22,775 nucleotides of DNA from a bacterium (GTDB lineage: Bacteria; Patescibacteria; ABY1; BM507; VMTK01): positions 1 to 22,775 of the forward strand of contig DAOWHZ010000002.1 in assembly GCA_030641105.1 (NCBI GenBank). The letters run 5' to 3'. The position numbers were made by a program, and so were the translations under genes. Shown in pieces: positions 14,095 to 20,315 of the stretch (positions are counted from its first letter, which is position 1; each line of letters opens with the position of its first letter). The notes beneath the pieces were generated by a model. That model saw only the letters and a list, made by a program, of their open reading frames with translations. It had not been told where the DNA came from and made no database searches.

Positions 14095-14484
14095 TCACGG
14101 AATATACTTCTTGTACTGCTTTTCTTCATCTAGCCACTTTTTTCTTTTAGGAACCTCTCTTAATTTCTTAGCTAAGAAAAACAGCCAAACTAAAATTTCC
14201 ACTACCCACAACAAAAACCAAAAACGGGCTGATAAAAAAGGAATTGCTTCATAAGTAAAAAACAATAAAAATACGCCGATAATTGTGTTGGTTAAACAAA
14301 AATAATAAAGACCGGTCCAAAAACGGCCATATAAATTTTTTTTGTTGCGCGCTTGAATAAAAGCAAAAACAATGGTTAAAACAACTAAAACTACAACAAA
14401 AATTATAAAATATTGCTGGAATTGCGGAATTAGCTGGCCTGGCCTTACATCAAGCCAGAAGTCTAGGGAGAGTAGATTGTTCAT
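14095..14484 (-). CDS. Small membrane protein, three helices
   Basis: 129 residues from ATG 14484; a TTG four codons upstream is less likely. Hydrophobic helices at about 22-45, 56-77 and 84-104 are followed by a very basic tail (KKLREVPKRKKWLDEEKQYK). No family recognised. It precedes yraN on the same strand with a weak hairpin between. No Shine-Dalgarno. Confidence 0.65.
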   Translation of the reverse strand: MNNLLSLDFWLDVRPGQLIPQFQQYFIIFVVVLVVLTIVFAFIQARNKKNLYGRFWTGLYYFCLTNTIIGVFLLFFTYEAIPFLSARFWFLLWVVEILVWLFFLAKKLREVPKRKKWLDEEKQYKKYIP

Positions 14485-14523
14485 AATAAATGTCAATTAT
14501 CTAATTTAATTTATTTTTCAACG

Positions 14524-14557
14524 GTTTTGTAAAATCAGTTCTTAGTTAAATTAGTTA
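14524..14557. repeat. Left copy of an inverted repeat bracketing the hydrolase/methyltransferase cassette
   Basis: GTTTTGTAAAATC followed by AGTTCTTAGTTAAATTAGTT. The inverted copy is at 16286-16326 on the far side of the two-gene cassette, with one extra 9-bp TTAGTTAAA unit. The shared 21-bp core (14537-14557 and 16286-16306) is perfect. Confidence 0.75.
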
Positions 14558-14580
14558 AATACGTTATAAGTTAAATATTG

Positions 14581-14690
14581 CACTTGCCTAACATATGCGT
14601 GTATCAGAAGTTCGCTGAAGCGGAGCGTAGGCGAATTTGGGTGGAAGCTCTCGGAAGAGCCGTAACCTGATATACGCCGTTAGATAATGT
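14581..14690 (-). other. attC-like recombination hairpin A
   Basis: On the minus strand ATCTAAC (fits RYYYAAC) and GTTAGGC (fits GTTRRRY) bracket a hairpin with an 11-bp stem, GCGTATATCAG / CTGATACACGC (one G-T pair). The unpaired spacers are 1 and 4 nt. Inside are two smaller hairpins, including GCTCT-CGGA-AGAGC. It lies at the 3' end of the two-gene cassette, as an attC site should, and the asymmetry of its spacers has the same sense as site B. Whether it recombines is unknown. Confidence 0.6.
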
Positions 14691-14703
14691 AATTAAAAGT
14701 TTT

Positions 14704-14722
14704 TGTTTTGCGAAGCAAAACA
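14704..14722 (-). terminator. Hairpin after the methyltransferase gene
   Basis: TGTTTTGC-GAA-GCAAAACA is a perfect 8-bp stem about 32 bp after the methyltransferase stop, followed on the minus strand by AAAAACTTTT. Probably ends the cassette transcript; it lies inside the unit 1 end repeat. Confidence 0.5.
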
Positions 14723-14754
14723 TTATTTGGGGCTATTTATTTTTTCTAAAGTTA

Positions 14755-15546
14755 TCATCCAGTAAGCAGGATTCTCTGGTATTTTTTAACTGAGTTATCT
14801 CCAAATTTGTCTTTTGCAGTTTCTTCATCAATAAACAAATCTTTCTCTTCAACTATTTTTAATCCCGCTTCTTTTACGGCTTTTTGTATGTTATCAACTG
14901 AATGATGATACATGGCAACAGCTTTTTCTCCTCCCCCAGCATTCTTCACAATTCCTCTAATCTTTATGCCTTCTTTGTCTTTAGAACTTCTATATTTTTC
15001 TAAATCTTCTTTATTGCATACTATAAAATCTAAATTCCAGTCTGAATTAAAAAAATCAGGATGCATAGTTAAAAAAACTGCTTTTCCATCCGGTTTAATG
15101 ATTCTACTGGTTTCATTGAAAGTCTTTTTGACGTCTTCAACTTTTAAATTATGTAAAACCATAAAAGAAACAACATTATCAACAGATTCTGTTTTTATTG
15201 GGATATCCTCTATGTTTCCATTAATAAAACTTAAGTTTTCTTTTTCTTCGTATTTTTTTGATAATGGAATTGAATCTTTCTCTATTCCTAATTGTGCTTT
15301 GCTTAATTCAACACCTGTGACTTTCCCTGTATTTCCAACCATATCAGCTATTTTTAGAGATGGATAACCTCCTCCGGAGCCAATATCAGCTACTGTGTCT
15401 CCTTTTTTTATTACATTTTTCTTTAAATAATCTAACATGGGGTTCCTGCCCCAAATTCCAGCAGCATGTTCCATTGTTTTTTCTCCTCCCCATTGATCTA
15501 CTGTTTCTGATGTATATAAATCTTTAAATGTGTTTTTTTCTTTCAT
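14755..15546 (-). CDS. Class I SAM-dependent methyltransferase
   Basis: 263 residues. The N-terminus holds WGGEKTMEHAAGIWGRNPM. SAM-binding motif I is VADIGSGGGYPSLKIAD (about 52-68); motif II acidic residue is in VTGVELSKAQL; motif III and the post-motif are NGNIEDIPI and DNVVSFMVLHNL; then RIIKPDGKAVFLTMHPDF. The fold call is firm but the substrate is unknown. It follows the cysteine hydrolase by 12 bp and both lie in cassette unit 1, so they are probably one operon. No Shine-Dalgarno. Confidence 0.82.
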   Translation of the reverse strand: MKEKNTFKDLYTSETVDQWGGEKTMEHAAGIWGRNPMLDYLKKNVIKKGDTVADIGSGGGYPSLKIADMVGNTGKVTGVELSKAQLGIEKDSIPLSKKYEEKENLSFINGNIEDIPIKTESVDNVVSFMVLHNLKVEDVKKTFNETSRIIKPDGKAVFLTMHPDFFNSDWNLDFIVCNKEDLEKYRSSKDKEGIKIRGIVKNAGGGEKAVAMYHHSVDNIQKAVKEAGLKIVEEKDLFIDEETAKDKFGDNSVKKYQRILLTG

Positions 15547-15558
15547 GCTATTTTATTA

Positions 15559-16137
15559 TTAAATAATTTTATTTGACTTAACTGTACGCACACCAACATA
15601 GTTAATGAGATAATCTAAAAATATTTTTTTATTCCTATTATGAATTGAAGCAGTCGCGTCTTCTATTGCAAAAACATTGTATCCTCTATACATTGCTCCA
15701 ATCGCTGTATGAAATAAGCAAACATCGGTATTTATTCCGCATAAAAAAATATTTTTTATTTTTTTATTTTTTAAATATTTATCTAAATTTGTCTTATAAA
15801 AACCATCAAAAAAATGTTTAACTATAGACTTATCATCATTATTATATTTTAGCTTGTATAATTTATGTCCCCACGTTCCTTTTATTGCGGTATTGCCATA
15901 AGCGCTTTGATTCTTGTGTGTTTGAAAATTTCCTTTATAATATTTTGAACTTAAATCACTTGATAAAAATAAAACAATATTTTTATCAGCATGCCACTTG
16001 TCAATTAGGAATTGTATTTTAGTAGAAATTTTTTGGCTTTTTTTTAATAATTTATTATCAAATTTTTTTGCTACTTTACCATTAGGCGCAACAAAATCAT
16101 TTTGATAATCGATAACTATTAGTATACTATTTTTCAT
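15559..16137 (-). CDS. Isochorismatase-like cysteine hydrolase
   Basis: 192 residues. The catalytic triad of the isochorismatase/nicotinamidase superfamily is intact: D10 in VIDYQNDF, K107 in SIVKHFFDGF, C140 in GINTDVC. The C-terminal YRGYNVFAIEDATAS is also typical. The substrate is uncertain (nicotinamide, biuret-like or other amides). First gene of cassette unit 1, followed by the methyltransferase. Very Lys- and Asn-rich, more AT-rich than the housekeeping genes. No Shine-Dalgarno; the leader includes the inner inverted-repeat block. Confidence 0.85.
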   Translation of the reverse strand: MKNSILIVIDYQNDFVAPNGKVAKKFDNKLLKKSQKISTKIQFLIDKWHADKNIVLFLSSDLSSKYYKGNFQTHKNQSAYGNTAIKGTWGHKLYKLKYNNDDKSIVKHFFDGFYKTNLDKYLKNKKIKNIFLCGINTDVCLFHTAIGAMYRGYNVFAIEDATASIHNRNKKIFLDYLINYVGVRTVKSNKII

Positions 16138-16216
16138 AATAAGAATATTGGTTTTAGAAAAAAATAAATAGCCCTAAATATAAAATTTTCGATAGGAAAT
16201 TTAAAAATTTTTAATT

Positions 16217-16245
16217 ATTTTACCTAACTCGTTTTTATACGAACT
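16217..16245 (-). other. dif/attI-like site before cassette unit 1
   Basis: On the minus strand arm AGTTCGTATAA, centre AAACGAG, arm TTAGGTAAAAT. The outer arm resembles the XerC-binding half of dif (pattern RNTTCGTATAA as I recall it); the inner arm matches the XerD half TTATGTTAAAT at 9 of 11. A near-identical outer arm precedes cassette unit 2 on the other strand. Confidence 0.55.
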
Positions 16246-16285
16246 TGCTACCGCACCAAAATAAAATTAAAAACAATAACTAGTC

Positions 16286-16326
16286 TAACTAATTTAACTA
16301 AGAACTAATTTAACTAATTTAACAAA
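16286..16326. repeat. Right copy of the inverted repeat bracketing cassette unit 1
   Basis: AACTAATTT units of 9 bp, containing TAACTAATTTAACTAAGAAC, the reverse complement of the copy at 14537-14557, and ending AACAAAAC. The 240 bp between the hydrolase and the next methyltransferase hold only this repeat and the dif-like site. Confidence 0.75.
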
Positions 16327-16377
16327 ACTAGCGCAAGCAATAACTACATTAAGCAACCTCACTACATCATCAACCAA

Positions 16378-16932
16378 CTATAACTTCGTAAACACCATCC
16401 CATAATGATACGATCCTGCTTCAAATTCTTCTTCCAACTGCAGACCTAATTTTTTAGCCGCTGTTTTCAACAAATCTTTTTTTACTCTTTCTTCAACAGG
16501 AGGGCCCAAAGGCGAGGCAATATTTTGCCATTCCACTACTACTAACTTGCCCCCTTTTTTAATCATACGAATAGCTTCACGCACGATTTCTGCCCGTTTA
16601 TGCGATTGATATAAAGTATTCATAAGCAAAACCGCATCAAGGCTATTGGCTTCTATTTTGGTAGCGCCAAACACTTCAATATCACTCCAAACAGTTTGTA
16701 AATTAGTTAAATTTTCCAGCTTGATTCTTTTATCAATTGTTTCTAAAACTGTCTTTAATATATCAACTGCGTAAACCTTGCCCTGCTTGCCCACTAAATC
16801 AGTTGCCGGAAAAATAAAATGCCCGGACGCGCCGCAACCCAAGTCAGCCACTTTTGTTTTGTCGCCAACTTGCGCTTTTTCTAAAATTAAATTTACATTG
16901 ATTAAAGCATTGCCGCCAATTATTTTTGTCAT
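16378..16932 (-). CDS. Class I SAM-dependent methyltransferase
   Basis: 184 residues. SAM motif I is VADLGCGASGHFIFPATDLV (about 28-47), with VYAVDILKTVLE as motif II, DAVLLMNTLYQSHKRAEIVR and MIKKGGKLVVVEW as later motifs. Similar to small UbiE-like or archaeal-type methyltransferases; the substrate is unknown. A TATAAT lies 3 bp before the ATG and another about 37 bp upstream; no Shine-Dalgarno. It lies outside the cassette. Confidence 0.8.
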   Translation of the reverse strand: MTKIIGGNALINVNLILEKAQVGDKTKVADLGCGASGHFIFPATDLVGKQGKVYAVDILKTVLETIDKRIKLENLTNLQTVWSDIEVFGATKIEANSLDAVLLMNTLYQSHKRAEIVREAIRMIKKGGKLVVVEWQNIASPLGPPVEERVKKDLLKTAAKKLGLQLEEEFEAGSYHYGMVFTKL

Positions 16933-17008
16933 ATGATTATATTTTAATTATTTTAACTCATTAACTATATTATAGTTTATTTTAGGAATATTAACAAGAT
17001 AAGATAAA

Positions 17009-17098
17009 GTAAGAAGTTAGAAGTAAGAAGTAAGAAGTAAGAAATTTTTTAATCGTGTAATACCTTTCTTGCTTCTAACTTCTTACTTCTAACTTCTC
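17009..17098. repeat. Inverted pair of GAAGTAA arrays overlapping the end of rnhB
   Basis: The left arm (17009-17045) repeats GAAGTTA/GAAGTAA in 7-bp steps; the right arm (17065-17098) is its inverse (TTCTAAC, TTCTTAC, TTCTAAC). The right arm lies inside rnhB and encodes EVRSKKLEARK near its C-terminus. Confidence 0.85.
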
Positions 17099-17705
17099 TA
17101 CATGGCTTAAAACTTATCCGATGGATTGGACAAGCGCCATATTGAGCAAGACGTTCCAAGTGCAGCCGCGTGCCATAGCCCTTATGTTGATCAAATCCAT
17201 AATCAGGATATAATTTATGCATCTCAAGCATAATTTGATCCCGCACAACCTTAGCAATAATTGAAGCCGCGGCAATGGAAAAAATTATTTCATCTCCTTT
17301 GATTATTGCCTCTTGCTTATATGAACAATTTGGTATTTTAAATTTTCCGTCAAGCATTATAAAATCCGGCTTTTGCTTTAGCGCGCCAATGGCTTTTTTC
17401 ATAGCCAAAAAAGCGGCTTGCAAAATATTAATTCTATCAATAGTCTGATGATCGCAAATGCCAATACCAACTTCAGCAAATTCCTGTTTAATAACTTCAA
17501 ACAATTCTTCTCTGGCTTTAGCGGTTAATTTTTTTGAATCTTTAATTAATTTCAGCTTATCATTATCCGGTTTAAAATCTGAACCGCAAACAACGCACGC
17601 CGCTACCACCGGACCAGCCAATGGCCCGCGCCCGGCTTCGTCAATACCGGCTATTGACTTATAACCCTGTTTAAATAAATTTTGTTCTTCCGTCAAGTCT
17701 AACAT
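17049..17705 (-). CDS. rnhB: Ribonuclease HII
   Basis: 218 residues from ATG 17705. An ATG six codons earlier overlaps the -10 box and is unlikely. Cleaves RNA in RNA-DNA hybrids, including single ribonucleotides. Catalytic motifs: SIAGIDEAGRGPLAGPVVAA (DE pair), SKKLTAKARE, MLDGKF, AAASIIAKVVRD, YPDYGFDQHKGYGTRLH. The last 15 residues (REVRSKKLEARKVLHD) come from an intergenic-type repeat and are probably an added tail. A perfect extended -10, TGCTATAAT, ends 6 nt before the ATG, so the mRNA is probably leaderless. Confidence 0.94.
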   Translation of the reverse strand: MLDLTEEQNLFKQGYKSIAGIDEAGRGPLAGPVVAACVVCGSDFKPDNDKLKLIKDSKKLTAKAREELFEVIKQEFAEVGIGICDHQTIDRINILQAAFLAMKKAIGALKQKPDFIMLDGKFKIPNCSYKQEAIIKGDEIIFSIAAASIIAKVVRDQIMLEMHKLYPDYGFDQHKGYGTRLHLERLAQYGACPIHRISFKPCREVRSKKLEARKVLHD

Positions 17706-17711
17706 ACTTAA

Positions 17712-17720
17712 ATTATAGCA
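17712..17720 (-). promoter_or_regulatory. Extended -10 of rnhB, leaderless start
   Basis: TGCTATAAT on the minus strand, 6 nt before the ATG at 17705. The -35 is weak (TTAAAT). Confidence 0.7.
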
Positions 17721-17730
17721 CAAAATAATT

Positions 17731-17820
17731 TAAGATTTAAGATTGCAGATTTAAAAATTACTCCAAATTTTAATCTTTCAGCCAAAGGATAATCAGCCTT
17801 TGGCTGAAAATCTTAAATCA
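17731..17820. repeat. Hairpin framed by GATTTAAGATT repeats
   Basis: The central perfect 13-bp stem TTTCAGCCAAAGG / CCTTTGGCTGAAA (17776-17788 and 17797-17809) has an 8-base loop. It is framed by TAAGATTTAAGATTGC on the left and AATCTTAAATC on the right, which are inverted 7-bp-period units. It fills the divergent rnhB-permease gap. Confidence 0.75.
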
Positions 17821-17853
17821 AAAATTTTTCACTTGCTATCATTTCTTTATCAA

Positions 17854-17862
17854 TGCTACAAT
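17854..17862 (+). promoter_or_regulatory. Extended -10 of the permease operon, leaderless start
   Basis: TGCTACAAT ends 6 nt before the ATG at 17869; TTGCTA lies 18 bp upstream of the hexamer. No ribosome site is present. Same geometry as rnhB. Confidence 0.65.
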
Positions 17863-17868
17863 AAAAAC

Positions 17869-18294
17869 ATGGATAAACAAAGTTTTAAGCGAGCAGGAAT
17901 TAAAACCCTAAGCAACTTTAAGCGATTTTTGCCAATTTTACTTGGTATGTTGCTATTGGTCAGCTTACTAGTTAAAGCTATACCAAAATCTTTTTATGCT
18001 ATCTTTTTCAGCGGCAATATTCTGACTGATTCTTTAATCGGCGCTATTGCAGGCAGTATAGCAACCGGAAATCCTTTAACTTCTTATATTTTAGGCGGAG
18101 AATTATTAAGTCAAGGCATTAGTTTGGTGGCTATTACGGCTTTTATTGTTGCCTGGGTTACTGTTGGCATTGTGCAATTGCCGGCGGAAATTATGATGTT
18201 AGGCAAACGATTTGCTATTAGCCGTAATATAGTTAGCCTTATTTTAGCTATTATTATAAGTTTTTTAACCGTAGCAACATTAAAATTATTATGA
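17869..18294 (+). CDS. Permease, N-terminal half (COG0701/DUF318-like)
   Basis: 141 residues; the start is chosen from the leaderless promoter. Four membrane helices at about 18-38, 44-62, 80-110 and 119-139, with GSIATGNPLTSYILGGELLS between, the typical permease half-motif of the ArsP/YraQ family. The stop overlaps the next start (ATGA), so the two are translationally coupled. The two genes together give the length of one full-size family protein, so the transporter is likely a two-subunit complex. Substrate unknown; the NifX-like gene just downstream suggests a metal or metalloid link. Confidence 0.75.
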   Translation: MDKQSFKRAGIKTLSNFKRFLPILLGMLLLVSLLVKAIPKSFYAIFFSGNILTDSLIGAIAGSIATGNPLTSYILGGELLSQGISLVAITAFIVAWVTVGIVQLPAEIMMLGKRFAISRNIVSLILAIIISFLTVATLKLL

Positions 18295-18839
18295 CATTCA
18301 ACCAACTTAAAGAAAAAATTAGTTTTCAATGGCTGTTCTGTTTGATTATGATCATAGTCTTTGGGCTGGTATTTTTGCTTAATCCAAATATAGGCAATCA
18401 ATCCTGGCAATATTTTATTGGTTTAATTAAAAAAATAGCTCCGTTATTATTAATTGTTTTTGCTTTACTGTTTATTTTAAATCTTAGCTTACGACCCAAA
18501 ACTATTATAAAATATTTAGGAGGAAAATCAGGTCCAAAGGGCTGGCTGATAGCAATTATTGGCGGCATTATTTCCAGCGGACCGATTTATTTATGGTACC
18601 CATTATTAGCTGACCTTAAGGAAATGGGAACACGCCATAGTTTAATAGCGGCCTTTCTTTATAACCGAGCCATAAAAATACCTTTTATGCCCATACTTGT
18701 ATTCTACTTTGGCTGGACTTTTACTATAGTACTGACAGTTTATTTAATTATTTTTTCTATTATCAATGGTTTAGTGGTGGAAAAACTTTTATATAATAGC
18801 TCCCATAAATCAACAAATCCTTTACAAATTTACAAATAA
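18291..18839 (+). CDS. Permease, C-terminal half (COG0701/DUF318-like)
   Basis: 182 residues. Helices at about 13-30, 44-63, 84-104, 118-135 and 137-160. Family motif GGIISSGPIYLWYPLLADLK followed by EMGTRHSLIAAFLYNRAIKI. The start overlaps the previous stop by 4 bp. The last 12 residues (SHKSTNPLQIYK) are encoded by the left arm of the repeat at 18803, so the natural end was probably nearer VVEKLLYNS. It acts with the preceding half. Confidence 0.75.
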   Translation: MTFNQLKEKISFQWLFCLIMIIVFGLVFLLNPNIGNQSWQYFIGLIKKIAPLLLIVFALLFILNLSLRPKTIIKYLGGKSGPKGWLIAIIGGIISSGPIYLWYPLLADLKEMGTRHSLIAAFLYNRAIKIPFMPILVFYFGWTFTIVLTVYLIIFSIINGLVVEKLLYNSSHKSTNPLQIYK

Positions 18840-18978
18840 TATGTCATTGCGAGCCCGCAGGCGAAGCAATCCCGTGGTTGTCGCAATAACCACGGGATTG
18901 CTTCGTCGCCTCTTACTCACTGCGTTCGTTCGGGCTCCTCGCAATGACATTTGTGAAAAGATTTGTTGATTTGTGGGA
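18803..18978. repeat. Composite inverted repeat with a GTCATTGCGAG element inside
   Basis: The outer arms are ACAAATC-type units (ATCAACAAATCCTTTACAAAT and ATTTGTGAAAAGATTTGTTGAT). Inside (18843-18949) are GTCATTGCGAG and CTCGCAATGAC at the ends, and CAATCCCGTGGTTGTCGCAA facing its inverse, forming a long hairpin. The inner sequence resembles a repeat I recognise from many unrelated bacterial genomes. The left arm runs into the permease stop codon. Confidence 0.88.
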
Positions 18979-18985
18979 ATAATTT

Positions 18986-19291
18986 ATGAAAATAGCTATC
19001 GCAACAATTGAAAAAACTAAAAACAGCCAAATCAGCTCCCAAGCCGGCCGCGCTCCTTATTATTTGATTTTTGATCAGCAAGGAGAACTCATTGAAACCA
19101 TTAAAAATCCTTTTGCTGTTGGCGGCGGTGGAGCCGGGTTTGCTGCGGCTAAAATGTTAGCTGACAAGCAGGTTGATTTGGTAATTGCCAACGGGTTTGG
19201 GCCAAATATGATAGGCGCTTTAGAAGAACGGGGGATTAAATTTGAGGAAAAGCAGGGGGCGGCGGACAAGGTGTTAAGTGAAATGTTGTAA
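18986..19291 (+). CDS. NifX/NifB-type dinitrogenase cofactor family protein (COG1433)
   Basis: 101 residues, typical single-domain length. Motifs: MKIAIATIEKTKNSQISSQA, RAPYYLIFD, the Gly-rich VGGGGAGFAAAKMLADKQVD loop, and LVIANGFGPNMIGALEERGI. Family members bind Fe-S or Fe-Mo cofactor intermediates, but many occur in organisms without nitrogenase, and nothing here suggests nitrogen fixation. It follows the split permease. A second family member starts at 22581; between the two lie two cassette units and a DUF2726 gene. Confidence 0.87.
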   Translation: MKIAIATIEKTKNSQISSQAGRAPYYLIFDQQGELIETIKNPFAVGGGGAGFAAAKMLADKQVDLVIANGFGPNMIGALEERGIKFEEKQGAADKVLSEML

Positions 19292-19411
19292 TTTTAGTTA
19301 AAGATTGGTAAAATAAAATTATTAAGGAATTTTAACATTTTTCCTTTTGTAATGCTTTGCGGATAAAAATTTGAATAAATTTTTTAGCTAAAATTAAACA
19401 ATATTTTAATA

Positions 19412-19439
19412 AGTTCGTATATAACTTGTTGTATGAAAT
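19412..19439 (+). other. dif/attI-like site before cassette unit 2
   Basis: Arm AGTTCGTATAT, centre AACTTG, arm TTGTATGAAAT: exactly 11-6-11. The outer arm agrees with XerC-type arms (RNTTCGTATAA) at most positions and the inner arm with TTATGTTAAAT at 8 of 11. It shares the outer arm with 16217-16245. The 177-bp gap 19292-19468 holds nothing else I can name. Confidence 0.55.
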
Positions 19440-20127
19440 TTTGTGCCATTAATTAATAAACTAAAAATATGGAAAAGTTGTTAGAACAATTTGCAAAAAT
19501 GGTTAACAAGCCTTTTATTGACTTAATGTATTTAATATTTGGAGCAATTTTTTTGTTTTTTATTAATTTGATTTATACTTTTGACATTAGTGCAATTTCA
19601 AATTTTAAAAATATTAATACATTAATATTGACTATTTTTTTCGTTGCTATTTCTTATTACATTGGCAGAATGCTCAAATTGGTATCAGAAATATGGATTA
19701 TTTTATTTCAGTTAATATTTGGAAAGGATAGGAAGAAGGAATTTATTAAGCTATTCAAAGAAATAAAAAACCAAATTGACGGTATTTCTGAAACAATAGA
19801 GCCTTCGTCTAGTGATATATATAATGCAGAAATAAAAAAAATAATAGACAAGAACGAAAGCATAAAAGCTAGATTAGACAGAGAGATACTTAGCAATATT
19901 TTTTTAAATTTAAATATCGGCCTAGTTATAGTCTTGTTAGTAATTAAATTTCATTACTTGTTAATCATTGTCCTTTTATTGTTGACGTTTTTTGAGATTA
20001 GAGGACATGTTGATATTTTTAAAATGGAGAAAGATTTAATGACTTACTATCATCAAGAAAAAAAGAAAAGATAAAGAATATAGATTAAGCTGGGATTACA
20101 ATTTAATGGCACAAAACATCACATAAC
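19428..20127 (+). mobile_element. Cassette unit 2: membrane protein
   Basis: Begins GTTGTATGAAATTTTGTGCC and ends ACATCACATAAC. Read inward from the far end it is GTTATGTGATGTTTTGTGCC. TTTTGTGCCATTAA is a perfect 14-bp inverted block (19439-19452, 20104-20117), and 21 of the first 25 bases match. One gene only. Confidence 0.58.
19469..20074 (+). CDS. Membrane protein of unknown function (cassette cargo)
   Basis: 201 residues. Two helices at about 17-37 and 47-66, a charged cytoplasmic region (about 85-140, GKDRKKEFIKLFKEIKNQID onward) likely helical, two more helices at about 147-162 and 163-180, and a basic tail. Family not recognised. It is the only gene in cassette unit 2. No Shine-Dalgarno. 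Asn-, Lys- and Ile-rich like the other cassette genes. Confidence 0.65.
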   Translation: MEKLLEQFAKMVNKPFIDLMYLIFGAIFLFFINLIYTFDISAISNFKNINTLILTIFFVAISYYIGRMLKLVSEIWIILFQLIFGKDRKKEFIKLFKEIKNQIDGISETIEPSSSDIYNAEIKKIIDKNESIKARLDREILSNIFLNLNIGLVIVLLVIKFHYLLIIVLLLLTFFEIRGHVDIFKMEKDLMTYYHQEKKKR

Positions 20128-20190
20128 ACGGGATAAGCAAAATATTTTCTAGCGAAAAGACTTCGCTTATCCCGAAACGTTATATGAAAT
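20116..20190 (+). other. attC-like recombination hairpin B
   Basis: ACATCACATAAC, spacer AC, GGGATAAGC; then a loop with TTTTC-TAGC-GAAAA; then GCTTATCCC, spacer GAAAC, GTTATATGAAAT. The 9-bp inner stem is perfect and the outer boxes pair as ATAAC/GTTAT. Paired outer box, unpaired asymmetric spacer, paired inner box and variable terminal structure is the attC layout. It separates units 2 and 3. Confidence 0.65.
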
Positions 20191-20199
20191 AAATTTTTT

Positions 20200-20226
20200 T
20201 TGATATTTGTTAATAGGTTTTATAAT
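20200..20226 (+). promoter_or_regulatory. Promoter inside the cassette 3 end repeat
   Basis: TTGATA, 15 bp, TATAAT (20221-20226). The -10 straddles the inner edge of the terminal repeat; the other end reads TATTCA there, so only the gene-facing end is a promoter. The spacer is short. Confidence 0.45.
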
Positions 20227-20274
20227 AAGGGATAATTTGATTTTTTATTTATTTTAAAAGGGGTAATTAATGTA

Positions 20275-20305
20275 TTTCACTTGCTACATACTTACGCAAG
20301 TGAAA
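20275..20305 (+). promoter_or_regulatory. Leader hairpin before the DUF5677 gene
   Basis: TTTCACTTGC / GCAAGTGAAA is a perfect 10-bp stem with an 11-base loop, 10 bp before the ATG at 20316. An ORF of 27 codons starting at 20270, with an AAAAGGGG ribosome site, runs through it and ends at 20353 inside the gene, so leader translation could open the hairpin. Confidence 0.5.
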
Positions 20306-20315
20306 ATCTATTTGT

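Larger units (their letters stand above)
14679..16228 (-). mobile_element. Cassette unit 1: cysteine hydrolase plus methyltransferase
   Basis: A 1550-bp unit read on the minus strand. It begins GTTAGGTAAAATAATTAAAA and its far end, read inward, is GTTAGATAATGTAATTAAAA; 22 of the first 26 bases match. A second inverted block (14724-14750 and 16153-16180, containing GGGCTATTTATTTTTT) sits just outside the genes, so the terminal inverted repeats span about 72-76 bp. A dif-like site precedes it and an attC-like hairpin follows it. No transposase or integrase is inside. Confidence 0.6.

Noticed and set aside
14586..14685. tRNA or other known structured RNA
   Set aside because: Three stems are present, but there is no T-loop sequence, acceptor pairing or anticodon arm; the attC layout fits better.
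14912..15367. 151-codon ORF on the plus strand
   Set aside because: Antisense to the methyltransferase with intact SAM motifs; no ribosome site or promoter and no family resemblance.
14679..16228. Ordinary insertion sequence
   Set aside because: Terminal inverted repeats exist, but there is no transposase and no obvious target duplication, and the ends carry recombination-type cores shared with two other units.
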